Virus record (IMG/VR): IMGVR_UViG_3300029787_000038
Span: 1-59,174 of that record
From: a virus
Strand: one strand, 5' to 3'
DNA length: 59,174 nucleotides
Shown here: positions 29,855-38,703 of the stretch, piece after piece
Position numbering within the stretch: the first letter of the stretch is position 1
Layout: every line of letters starts with the position of its first letter
The notes under the pieces: generated by a model
Databases searched by the model: none
Seen by the model: only the letters and a program-made list of their open reading frames with translations
What the model was told of the DNA's origin: nothing
Position numbers and translations under genes: made by a program

Positions 29855-32800
29855 ATGTCAAGTGTATATACCAATGATTTAAGATTAGAAGAGATTGGTT
29901 CTGGTGAACAATCAGGAACGTGGGGTGATACCACGAATACCAATCTTGAGCTAATAGCAGAAGCTTTTAGTTTTGGAACAGAAGCAATTACAACGAATGC
30001 AGATACGCATACCACCACCATAGCAGACGGTTCAACCGACCCCGGTCGTTCTATTTATTTAAAATATACAGGCACGTTAGATTCTGCTTGTACTATTACA
30101 TTAGGACCAAATACTGTAAGTAAGGTGTGGTTTATTGAAAATGCTACCTCTGGATCACAAAATATTATTATAAGTCAAGGTTCTGGAGCCAATGTCACAA
30201 TAGGTAATGGCGCAGTTAAAATGGTTTATAGTGATGGTGCAGGATCAGGAGCTGCCGTTGTTGATGCTTTAGTTGATTTGGATCTTACAGGAACGACGAC
30301 AGTTGCAGCTTTGACTTCATCAGGTGCAATCACTGCTTCTGGAGTTATTACGGGAACCACTCTTGAGGCTACAGCAGACACTTCATCAGGTGATAATGCA
30401 GCCATTGGATATACAAGCACAGAGGGTTTAATCCTCACAGGTCAAGGTAGCACAGGTGATGTTACGATTAAAAATGATGCTGATGCTACTGTTATACAAA
30501 TACCCACAGGAACAACAGGCGTAGATTTTAAGGGTAACATATTTACATCTACTTCTGGCACTTCAAACTTTGTGGCAGGTGTCAACGCAGGTAACTCTAT
30601 TGCTTCTGGTGGTAATTACAATACTGTTATAGGTGATGAAGCAGGAACAGCTATTACAACAGGTGATAATAATGTTGCTGTGGGTTATGCTGCACTAAAG
30701 ACGGAAGATGGCAATGGTTATAATGTTGCTATTGGAGTTGGTGCTTTAGAAAATATGAATGCAGGTGCAGATGCTTACACTGTTGCTGTAGGACATAACG
30801 CAGGAAATGATGTTACAACAGGACTTTACAATACTTTTGTAGGTGCTATGTCTGGTGATGCTATAACTGATGCAGATTATAATACTGCTTTAGGTAATGG
30901 GTCATTAGGTGCTGATACAAAAGGAAGTAAAGCTACTGCTATAGGATACCAAGCATTAGGAACTCAAAATTTTACTACTGCTACAGACAGTCATAACACG
31001 GCTGTGGGTTATAACTCAGGTCTTAGTGTTACAACAGGCATAAGCAACACTTTAATTGGTGCAGTTGCAGGTGATGCTCTTACTGATGCTGACTACAATG
31101 TAGCTATTGGGTTAGGTTCTTTAGGTGCAGATACACTAGGTAGTAAATCAGTTGCAGTAGGAACTGCTGCTTTACAAGCTCAGAACTTTACAACAGCTAC
31201 AGATACTTTTAACACAGCAGTAGGACATAACGCAGGTAATGATATTACAACAGGTAAGAGAAATGTATTATTAGGTGGTTTAGCAGGAGATAGTATTACT
31301 TCATCAGATGATAATATTGCAATAGGTTATTTAGCCTTAGATGCTAATACTGTAGGCTCTGCAAATATTGCCATAGGTTCTCATGCCTTGGATGCAATGA
31401 ATCCTGCAACTGCAACAACTATGTATAACATAGGAATAGGATATGCAGCAGGTGGTGCAGTCACAACAGGCACACGAAACACTCTTATAGGTGGACTAGC
31501 AGGAGACGCTTTAACTACTGGCTATAACAACACTGCTTTAGGATATAGTGCTTTAAGTGCAGATGATGTAGGGCAAGGAAGTACGGCTATTGGATATGCT
31601 ACTTTAATGAATCAAAACTTTGCTACTGCAACAGATTCTGATAATACGGCTGTCGGTATTTTAGCAGGTAATCAAGTTACAACAGGTATACAGAACACCC
31701 TCATTGGTTCAAAAGCAGGTGATGCCCTTACGGATGCAGATTATAACGTAGCTGTAGGCTATCAAGCTTTAACTGCAGATACTCTAGGTTCTAGAAGCGT
31801 TGCTATAGGTAGAAATGCACTTTTATCACAAAACTTTACTACAGCTACTGATAGCTATAATACAGCAGTTGGTTATAAAGCAGGAGAAGATGTTACAACA
31901 GGTCAATCTAATTCATTAATTGGTTATCAAGCAGGAGTAGCTTTAACAACAGGTTTTTCTAATACTGTTCTTGGTTCAGCAGCTTTATCAGCAGAGGATA
32001 CTGGAAGATACAATGTTGCTATAGGTGCAGGTGCGCTTGAAAACCAAAATTCTGATGCAGACAATCACAATATAGCAATTGGTTACAATTCAGGTAATGC
32101 CGTTACAACAGGTACTTTAAATGCTATTATTGGTAGTTTTGCAGGTTTAGCTTTAACAACAGGTTATCAAAATACAGCACTTGGATATGGTGCGTTAAGC
32201 ACTGAAGATACTGGAAGATTTAATGTTGCTATTGGTACATTAGCTTTAAGTACACAAAATTATGATGCAAACAACTACAACACAGCAGTTGGATATCACT
32301 CAGGAAAAGCAGTCACAACAGGTACACTTAATACTTTAATTGGATCAGAAGCAGGTCTTTCTTTAACAACTCCTTATGGTAATACTTTGATTGGATATCA
32401 TGCAGGACAATCTGAAACAACAGGTACTAGAAATACTATTATTGGAGCAGGTGCAGGTGAGTCACAAAATGGTGGTAATGGTAATAATTTTATAGGTTAT
32501 GACGCAGGAAAACAATGTACCACAGGAAGTGATAATGTTGCTATTGGTGCAGATAGTCCTAGTGCAAATGCTGCTCTTGAAAATCTTACAACAGGAAGTT
32601 TTAATGTATCTCTAGGTGGAAACTCACAAGTAAATAATGATGTTGGTAGTAAAAATGTTTCTGTTGGATTTAGTTCTTTAAGAGATTTAAATTATGCTAC
32701 TGCAACAGATGGTCAAAATACTGCTGTTGGTTTTCAGTCAGGACTACAAGTTACTACTGGAGTACAAAATGTTTTTGTAGGTTCTAGTGCAGGTGCAGGA

Positions 32801-33385
32801 GCTGCTTTAACTGGATCAACTAATGTCTGTGTAGGGTATGCAACAGGTCATGCTATTACCTCTGGTGGTAATAATTTACTTCTTGGATCTGAAGCAGGAA
32901 GGTCAAATTCACCTAGTGGTAACATTACTACAGGTAGTAATAATGTTTGTTTAGGAGATGATAATATTAGTAACTTATTCTGTGCTGATACAAGTATTTC
33001 TAGTTCAGATTCAAGAGACAAAGCTGATATTACAGATTTTACTATTGGTTTAAATTGGATTAAAGATTTACGACCTGTAACTTACAGATGGGATAAGAGG
33101 TCATGGTACGGAACAGACGAAGAACCTTATGGCACACCTGATGGAAGTAAAAAGAAATCAAAAGTAAATATAGGATTTTTAGCACAAGAAGCACTTGAAG
33201 TAGAAAAGGCAAATGGCTTTGGAGGTAGTGCAGACAATATGTTGGTTTGTAACCTTACAGAGGATGGTCAAAGATATGGAATGAAATATGAAAGACTTGT
33301 TCCTATTCTTGTAAATGCAGTCAAAGAATTATCAACAAAAGTAACAACTTTAGAAGCCGAAGTAACTAAATTAAAAGGAGAATAA
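29855..33385 (+). CDS. tail fibre/spike with S74 self-cleaving chaperone, 1176 aa
   Basis: Likely receptor-binding fibre. The N-terminal 200 residues carry a virion-anchor type start (VYTNDLRLEEIGSGEQSGTW). Residues about 240-1040 are about ten units of near 70 residues of the NTAVGYNSG / TTGISNTLIG / AGDALTDADYN type, a trimeric beta-helix shaft. The C-terminal 124 residues are a peptidase S74 intramolecular chaperone: the DSRDK catalytic Ser-Lys dyad begins at about Ser1053, followed by IGFLAQEALEV and a coiled coil (VKELSTKVTTLEAEVTKLKG). Cleavage before Ser releases the chaperone once the trimer is folded. Confidence 0.9.
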   Translation: MSSVYTNDLRLEEIGSGEQSGTWGDTTNTNLELIAEAFSFGTEAITTNADTHTTTIADGSTDPGRSIYLKYTGTLDSACTITLGPNTVSKVWFIENATSGSQNIIISQGSGANVTIGNGAVKMVYSDGAGSGAAVVDALVDLDLTGTTTVAALTSSGAITASGVITGTTLEATADTSSGDNAAIGYTSTEGLILTGQGSTGDVTIKNDADATVIQIPTGTTGVDFKGNIFTSTSGTSNFVAGVNAGNSIASGGNYNTVIGDEAGTAITTGDNNVAVGYAALKTEDGNGYNVAIGVGALENMNAGADAYTVAVGHNAGNDVTTGLYNTFVGAMSGDAITDADYNTALGNGSLGADTKGSKATAIGYQALGTQNFTTATDSHNTAVGYNSGLSVTTGISNTLIGAVAGDALTDADYNVAIGLGSLGADTLGSKSVAVGTAALQAQNFTTATDTFNTAVGHNAGNDITTGKRNVLLGGLAGDSITSSDDNIAIGYLALDANTVGSANIAIGSHALDAMNPATATTMYNIGIGYAAGGAVTTGTRNTLIGGLAGDALTTGYNNTALGYSALSADDVGQGSTAIGYATLMNQNFATATDSDNTAVGILAGNQVTTGIQNTLIGSKAGDALTDADYNVAVGYQALTADTLGSRSVAIGRNALLSQNFTTATDSYNTAVGYKAGEDVTTGQSNSLIGYQAGVALTTGFSNTVLGSAALSAEDTGRYNVAIGAGALENQNSDADNHNIAIGYNSGNAVTTGTLNAIIGSFAGLALTTGYQNTALGYGALSTEDTGRFNVAIGTLALSTQNYDANNYNTAVGYHSGKAVTTGTLNTLIGSEAGLSLTTPYGNTLIGYHAGQSETTGTRNTIIGAGAGESQNGGNGNNFIGYDAGKQCTTGSDNVAIGADSPSANAALENLTTGSFNVSLGGNSQVNNDVGSKNVSVGFSSLRDLNYATATDGQNTAVGFQSGLQVTTGVQNVFVGSSAGAGAALTGSTNVCVGYATGHAITSGGNNLLLGSEAGRSNSPSGNITTGSNNVCLGDDNISNLFCADTSISSSDSRDKADITDFTIGLNWIKDLRPVTYRWDKRSWYGTDEEPYGTPDGSKKKSKVNIGFLAQEALEVEKANGFGGSADNMLVCNLTEDGQRYGMKYERLVPILVNAVKELSTKVTTLEAEVTKLKGE

Positions 33386-33386
33386 A

Positions 33387-33659
33387 ATGGCAGAAACAAG
33401 AACAGATGAACAAATAGCACAAAACTACAAAGCTATGGGAGATAGTGTAGACGTAATACAATCTATTGTCACAGCAAAGAAAAATGATGATGGTGAGTTG
33501 ATGATCATGGGTGACAGAACAGATGATGAAAAGAAAGAAAGAGTCAATATCAATGTAGGTTATATTGAATACATGAAAGCATTGACTGACTGGAAAGGCA
33601 ATGAAGATTGGACAGATGTAGACAAAGCCATTACAGATGGTAAGGCTTATGTGGGTTAA
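33387..33659 (+). CDS. acidic protein linked to fibre gene, 90 aa
   Basis: MAETRTDEQIAQNYKAMGDS..., acidic, with a Trp-rich end (MKALTDWKGNEDWTDVDKAI). It starts 1 nt after the fibre stop, in the slot where many phages keep fibre-assembly helpers. No family recognised. Confidence 0.6.
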   Translation: MAETRTDEQIAQNYKAMGDSVDVIQSIVTAKKNDDGELMIMGDRTDDEKKERVNINVGYIEYMKALTDWKGNEDWTDVDKAITDGKAYVG

Positions 33660-33661
33660 TA

Positions 33662-33826
33662 ATGACTAAAATAACAGAGCTAGATAAAAGAGTTGTGGCA
33701 TTAGAGACTGAAATACATATTCAGTTTAAAGATCTTTACAATCGTATTAAACGTATTGAAGCTTGGGCAATAGGTTCTGCTACTTCTATTATTCTTTTAC
33801 TGTTAGCTATTTTATATAGGATGTAA
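33662..33826 (+). CDS. small coiled-coil plus transmembrane protein, 54 aa
   Basis: MTKITELDKRVVALETEIHI continues as heptads to about residue 34, then one membrane helix (IGSATSIILLLLAILYRM) at the very C-terminus. This architecture resembles XhlA-type or bacteriophage hemolysin-like proteins. It follows the fibre genes, distant from the lysis cassette, so a second membrane function is possible. Confidence 0.65.
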   Translation: MTKITELDKRVVALETEIHIQFKDLYNRIKRIEAWAIGSATSIILLLLAILYRM

Positions 33827-33831
33827 TATGA

Positions 33832-35742
33832 ATGCCTCTAAGCAAGTTACAGTTTAGACCCGGTATAAATAAAGAAACAACTTCTTATTCTAATGAAGGT
33901 GGGTGGTTTGACTGTGATAAAGTACGTTTTAGAGCAGGTTTTCCAGAAAAAATAGGTGGTTGGGCAAAGAAAACACCTAATTCACATTTAGGTGTAACAA
34001 GGGCTTTACATCCTTGGCAAACCATCTCACTCGCTAATTATCTTGGTGTGGGCACGAATGAAAAGTATTATGTGTTATATGGTGGTGCCTATTATGATGT
34101 TACACCATTAAGAGCTACAACCTCTGCGGGCGACGTTACGTTTTCTGCGACTAACGGATCTTCCACTATTACTGTTACGGATACATCACACGGTGCCATA
34201 GTGGGGGACTTTGTTACTTTTAGCGGGGCAGCTTCTTTAGGAGGTTTGATTACAGCAGAAGTATTAAATCAGGAATATAAGATTGTTACGGTTCCTACGG
34301 CAAACACCTATACCATTACAGCAAGGGAGGTTAACCCCGTTTCACGGATCACGGTCAATGGCATTTATACACCAGTTGCTGTTACAGCAAATAGTTCAGA
34401 CAGTGGCAACGGTGGTAGTTCAACAGTAGGAGCCTATCAGTTAAATATAGGTTTGAATACATCTATTACAGGAGATGGTTGGAATGCAGGAACATGGGGC
34501 CGTGGCACATGGAACAGTGCTACTACGCCCACGGTAGAAAGTGTATTGAGGCTTTGGACACATGACAACTTTGGAGAAGACCTTGTTATTAATATCTTCA
34601 ATGGTGGATTATATTATTACGATAGCTCTACAGGCTTAACAAATAGGGCCGTTGTTTTAAGTTCAGTATCAGGTGCGGTCAGTCCTCCTTCTGTTGCTGT
34701 TAAAGTACTTGTGTCCGATGTAGACTTACACGTTATTGCTTTTGGTTGTGATTCAGAGGATGACCCCGGCACACAGGATCCTTTGTTAATTAGGTTTTCT
34801 GATCAAAGGAATGCTTTGGATTGGAAAGCTACAGTTGACAATACGGCAGGTGATTTAAAAATATCCAGTGGTTCTAAGATTATAACAGCTATAGAAACCA
34901 AAAGGGAGATCTTAGTTTTTACAGATACTTCTATTTATTCTATGCAGTTTATCGGACCTCCTGATACTTTTGGTATTACTATTGTATCTGAAGGTATATC
35001 TATACGAAGTCCCAATAGTGCTGTAGCTATTGAGGACAATGTATTTTGGATGGGTAACAATGAGTTTTATGTCTATAATGGTGCGGTACAAAAAATACCT
35101 TGTACGCTAAGGGACTTTGTGTTTTCTGATTTTAACAACTTACAAGCAGAAAAAGTATTTGCAGGTGTTAATTCAAGTTTTTCTGAGATCTGGTGGTTTT
35201 ATCCAAGTGCCAATTCTAATGAAATAGACAAGTATGTCATTTATAATTACCAACAGCAAATCTGGTATTTTGGATCTTTACCAAGAACAGCATGGTTAGA
35301 CCGTGGGGTTAATGAGTTACCAACCGCCGCTAGTCCTGATTACTACCTTTACAACCATGAAACAGGAGATGATGACGGTAGTACAGACCCTGTAACTGCT
35401 ATTACGGCTCACATTGAGTCAAGTCAGATGGACATAGGTGAGGGTGATCAATTTACGTTTATAAGTCGAATCATACCTGATATTACCTTTAGAAACTCAG
35501 ACATAGGTAAAAAGGCATCTTTGTCACTTAAAGCAAGAAACTTTCCCGGTGGTAACTATTTGCAAACTGATTCTGCTGAGATATCCAAAACAGCAACAGT
35601 GCCTGTTGAACAATTTACAAATGATGCGTTTATAAGACTGCGGGGTCGTAGTTTTGCGTTACGTGTCGAATCAACAGAAACAGGTATTAGTTGGCGTTTG
35701 GGCTCACCTAGAATTGATATTAGACCCGATGGTAGACGCTAA
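33832..35742 (+). CDS. tail nozzle/stabilisation-like structural protein, 636 aa
   Basis: Begins MPLSKLQFRPGINKETTSYS, then WFDCDKVRFRAGFPEKIGGW, the N-terminal signature of a large structural protein family in marine podoviruses. The middle is beta-propeller-like (repeated strand pairs, SVALEDNVFWMGNNEFYVYN-type), and it ends SWRLGSPRIDIRPDGRR. It may play the role of P22 gp10 (nozzle). The family name is uncertain; virion location is likely. Confidence 0.7.
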   Translation: MPLSKLQFRPGINKETTSYSNEGGWFDCDKVRFRAGFPEKIGGWAKKTPNSHLGVTRALHPWQTISLANYLGVGTNEKYYVLYGGAYYDVTPLRATTSAGDVTFSATNGSSTITVTDTSHGAIVGDFVTFSGAASLGGLITAEVLNQEYKIVTVPTANTYTITAREVNPVSRITVNGIYTPVAVTANSSDSGNGGSSTVGAYQLNIGLNTSITGDGWNAGTWGRGTWNSATTPTVESVLRLWTHDNFGEDLVINIFNGGLYYYDSSTGLTNRAVVLSSVSGAVSPPSVAVKVLVSDVDLHVIAFGCDSEDDPGTQDPLLIRFSDQRNALDWKATVDNTAGDLKISSGSKIITAIETKREILVFTDTSIYSMQFIGPPDTFGITIVSEGISIRSPNSAVAIEDNVFWMGNNEFYVYNGAVQKIPCTLRDFVFSDFNNLQAEKVFAGVNSSFSEIWWFYPSANSNEIDKYVIYNYQQQIWYFGSLPRTAWLDRGVNELPTAASPDYYLYNHETGDDDGSTDPVTAITAHIESSQMDIGEGDQFTFISRIIPDITFRNSDIGKKASLSLKARNFPGGNYLQTDSAEISKTATVPVEQFTNDAFIRLRGRSFALRVESTETGISWRLGSPRIDIRPDGRR

Positions 35743-36029
35743 TGGCTAAAGTCATACCCTTTTTTCCATCCCCGCCTTCCGATTATAACAGACAGTATAT
35801 GGATGACATTGTTAGGGCGTTCTCTTTATATGTTAGCAGTATTAATACACCGGGCGAGGGTAGAAACACTTTTACTGTATTTACAAATTTACAAACAGAC
35901 GATTTTAATTTAGAAACAGGAGCTATATTTAATCATAACGGGTTTGTTAAAATATCACAATTAGACAGCCCGCACACAAGAGGAGTTAGTGGCACGTCAG
36001 CCGTGGGCTCCGTAACTGTAACAACGTAG
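35742..36029 (+). CDS. small structural protein ending in SAVG repeat, 95 aa
   Basis: MAKVIPFFPSPPSDYNRQYM, then FTVFTNLQTDDFNLETGAIF, and a terminal GVSGTSAVGSVTVTT. The last 15 residues match the repeat of the fibre proteins upstream, as if a repeat was appended by recombination. Overlaps the nozzle-like gene by one base. Probably a tail component. Confidence 0.6.
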   Translation: MAKVIPFFPSPPSDYNRQYMDDIVRAFSLYVSSINTPGEGRNTFTVFTNLQTDDFNLETGAIFNHNGFVKISQLDSPHTRGVSGTSAVGSVTVTT

Positions 36030-36073
36030 ATTCATACTAGAAAACTTATTTAAACTCTGGTAAAGTATAAAAG

Positions 36074-37357
36074 ATGAATAGAGATATGTCACAAATGCCC
36101 ACAGGTGGATTAGGTTCTTTCTTAACATCTAACATAGATGAGATAGACGATAATATACTGGCCTTTGGTAAGGGGCAGGGTATTAACTCCATGAGTAAAA
36201 TAGCTAATCGTATGGCTAATATGGGTCGTAATGGTGACAATCAGCTTGTACACGTTAAGACTGGAGAGCTTATTGTATCTCCTGAGATATTAGAAAAAAA
36301 CCCTAAACTTGCAAAAGAACTAACCCAAAGTTTTCAAAACATGGACGAGAACATAGGCGATTATGTCGTTGGTTCTGATGGTAACTCTATTAATCCTATG
36401 ACAGGCCAGAGAGAGTTCTTTCTCAAAGGGCTTGTTAAGGGGATTAAAAACATATTTAGCAAGGTTGCAGGTATAGTTTTACCGGGTTTATTAGGTAATT
36501 TTATACCGGGTTTTAGCGCACTTAGTCCTGTATTGAAAGGTGTTATTACAGGCGGTATTGGTGGATTATTAAGTGGTAAAGGAGCTAAAGGGGCTTTAGA
36601 AGGAGCAGCTTTAGGTGGGTTAGGTCAAGGTTTAATGTCTGGTTTAGCAACTGGTAACGTAGGAGCAGGTTTTAAATCTGCAACGGAACCAACAAAACCT
36701 TTTGAACTAGTTGGAAAGATACAAGAAAGAGGTGGGACTTTTATGGATAAAATGTTTCCTAAAGGTTTTATACCTAAAGGAATGGATCCTTCATCGGAAC
36801 AATTTAAAGCAATTGAACAAAGTTTTATAAAAGATAGAGGTTTTTCTCCTAGAGAGGCTTATCAGGCCGCTTTAGAACGAACTAAACCCGGTTTTTCTGA
36901 TTACATAGGTCCTGCAGTAGCAGGAACAGCAGTAGTGGGTGCCTTAGGAGGTTTTGATACACCAGAGCAAACTATGCCGGATCCCTACGGTGGTGTTACC
37001 TCTACTAAATTAGTTCAAGAAAACCCTGAATTATACAGGGTTCTGTTTGGTGGGTTAAGACCACCTAGAAGAACAACAATGGAAGATACAGTTGTACCTA
37101 CCCCAGATCCGTTTTTATTTGAAAAATACCTTGATCCGCAGTTAGCGGCTAAAGGTGGTGAGATGTTTCCACGAAAGACAGGTTCTATAAACGGACCGGG
37201 CACAGAGACATCTGACGATGTGCCTGCTATGTTGTCTGATGGTGAGTTTGTTATGACCGCTAGAGCCGTCCGTGGTCTAGGAGACGGAAGCAGAAAACAA
37301 GGTATAAAGAAAATGTATGATATGATGAAAAACTTTGAACGGAGTGTACCCGCGTAA
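36074..37357 (+). CDS. internal virion/injection-type protein, 427 aa
   Basis: Contains QLVHVKTGELIVSPEILEKN, a hydrophobic Gly-rich stretch (AGIVLPGLLGNFIPGFSALS; GGIGGLLSGKGAKGALEGAA) and a C-terminal TSDDVPAMLSDGEFVMTARA motif seen in phage injection or tape-like proteins. The amphipathic Gly/Leu region could insert into membranes during DNA entry. First gene of the large internal-protein block. Confidence 0.65.
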   Translation: MNRDMSQMPTGGLGSFLTSNIDEIDDNILAFGKGQGINSMSKIANRMANMGRNGDNQLVHVKTGELIVSPEILEKNPKLAKELTQSFQNMDENIGDYVVGSDGNSINPMTGQREFFLKGLVKGIKNIFSKVAGIVLPGLLGNFIPGFSALSPVLKGVITGGIGGLLSGKGAKGALEGAALGGLGQGLMSGLATGNVGAGFKSATEPTKPFELVGKIQERGGTFMDKMFPKGFIPKGMDPSSEQFKAIEQSFIKDRGFSPREAYQAALERTKPGFSDYIGPAVAGTAVVGALGGFDTPEQTMPDPYGGVTSTKLVQENPELYRVLFGGLRPPRRTTMEDTVVPTPDPFLFEKYLDPQLAAKGGEMFPRKTGSINGPGTETSDDVPAMLSDGEFVMTARAVRGLGDGSRKQGIKKMYDMMKNFERSVPA

Positions 37358-38703
37358 TGTCTACCGTAACTAATATACAAAAGCTTGATCCTGCTATCGA
37401 AGCTTATAAACTTGGTCTTTTAGCAGATACACAACAGTTAGTTGGGGATCAAATGTTTGGACAGAATGTCCAAAACCTTAGGCAAAGTCTTCAAGGACAA
37501 ATAGATCCCGAAACAGGTCAACCCCTTACACCTGAACAAATAAATACACAAATCGCTACGCAACTGTCCACTGACGAGGTGCCGATAACCGCAGAACAAG
37601 TGGGTGGTATTAGCCAAGATTCTCTTTATGGGCTACCTGATTTTAAAGTTGCCGATTTATCCCAATCTCAAAAAGACGCTTATACTTTAGCACAACAAGG
37701 AGTAGGATCTTATCAACCTTTTGTTACAGGTGGTTTAGATGCTGTTCAAAAGGGGCAGGCAGGGGCCTACGATGCTATGCTTGGTGTAGGTGGTAGTACC
37801 GACCTTGCAGGTATGACCACGGGTCAGGCTCAACAAGCCATACAAGAGGCAGGTCAGTTTGGAATGCAAGCTGCTCAACAAGGTTTGGCAGGGTTACAGG
37901 GCGTATCGGGTCAATTTGATCCAAGCGGTATTGGAGCTTTCTATAATCCTTATGAACAGGATGTAGTGCAGGCTACGTTAGATGATTTACGTAAGGATTT
38001 TCAAACGCAAAAAGCTCAAAGACAGGCTCAATCTGATGCAGAGGCCGTGTCCAGAGGTGCTTTTGGTAGTGTATCTAGCCAAATGCGTAGGGACGCACAG
38101 AACATACAACCGTTAGAAGAAGACTATTTAAAGACCGCCGCCCGTGAGATAGGGGCATTGAGATCTGCAGGGTTTACAAACGCAGCCAATCAAGCAGCCC
38201 AAGCCTTTGAACAAGCCAAGCAAAGACAGCTAGGCGGGGCTCAGGCAACAAGTGCCATTGGTCAGCAAGGTGCAGGTACAGGACTACAAGCAGGTCAGGC
38301 AACAGGTAACTTGGCTCTTGGACTGGGTAATCTAGGCTTGTCAGGGGCTTCTACCCAAGCGGGGATAGGACAGCAGTTGGCAGGTATGGGTCTACAGCAA
38401 GCAGGACTAGGTGAATTAGAGAAGTCCTTACAGCAACAGGATATTAACGCCCTTATGGGTACAGGTGGTATGTTACAGGCACAAAAGCAAGCAGAGCTAG
38501 ATGCGGTAAAAGCCTCTGACACACAGAAATATCAACAACCTTATCAGCAACTTGGCTTTATGTCTGATATTTATTCTGGAGTACCTACTTCGCAAGCCAC
38601 AACGACAATGACAACAGGTACGCCTGCTTCACCGTTTATGCAAGCTGCAGGGCTTGGCATAGCAGGATTAGGTGCAGCAAGCGGTGCAAAAGGATTATTT
38701 TGA
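37357..38703 (+). CDS. Gln/Gly/Ala-rich internal virion protein, 448 aa
   Basis: MSTVTNIQKLDPAIEAYKLG, a helical acidic N-terminus, then a long Gln/Ala/Gly-rich region (QAGQFGMQAAQQGLAGLQGV; FEQAKQRQLGGAQATSAIGQ) and a hydrophobic Gly-rich end (AAGLGIAGLGAASGAKGLF). Low complexity with alternating helix predicts an ejection protein. ATGT overlap with the previous gene. Confidence 0.65.
   Translation: MSTVTNIQKLDPAIEAYKLGLLADTQQLVGDQMFGQNVQNLRQSLQGQIDPETGQPLTPEQINTQIATQLSTDEVPITAEQVGGISQDSLYGLPDFKVADLSQSQKDAYTLAQQGVGSYQPFVTGGLDAVQKGQAGAYDAMLGVGGSTDLAGMTTGQAQQAIQEAGQFGMQAAQQGLAGLQGVSGQFDPSGIGAFYNPYEQDVVQATLDDLRKDFQTQKAQRQAQSDAEAVSRGAFGSVSSQMRRDAQNIQPLEEDYLKTAAREIGALRSAGFTNAANQAAQAFEQAKQRQLGGAQATSAIGQQGAGTGLQAGQATGNLALGLGNLGLSGASTQAGIGQQLAGMGLQQAGLGELEKSLQQQDINALMGTGGMLQAQKQAELDAVKASDTQKYQQPYQQLGFMSDIYSGVPTSQATTTMTTGTPASPFMQAAGLGIAGLGAASGAKGLF

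Noticed and set aside
30600-32950. Regular DNA repeats that might suggest CRISPR or satellite DNA
   Set aside because: They are in frame and encode the fibre shaft units; no constant repeat with unique spacers.
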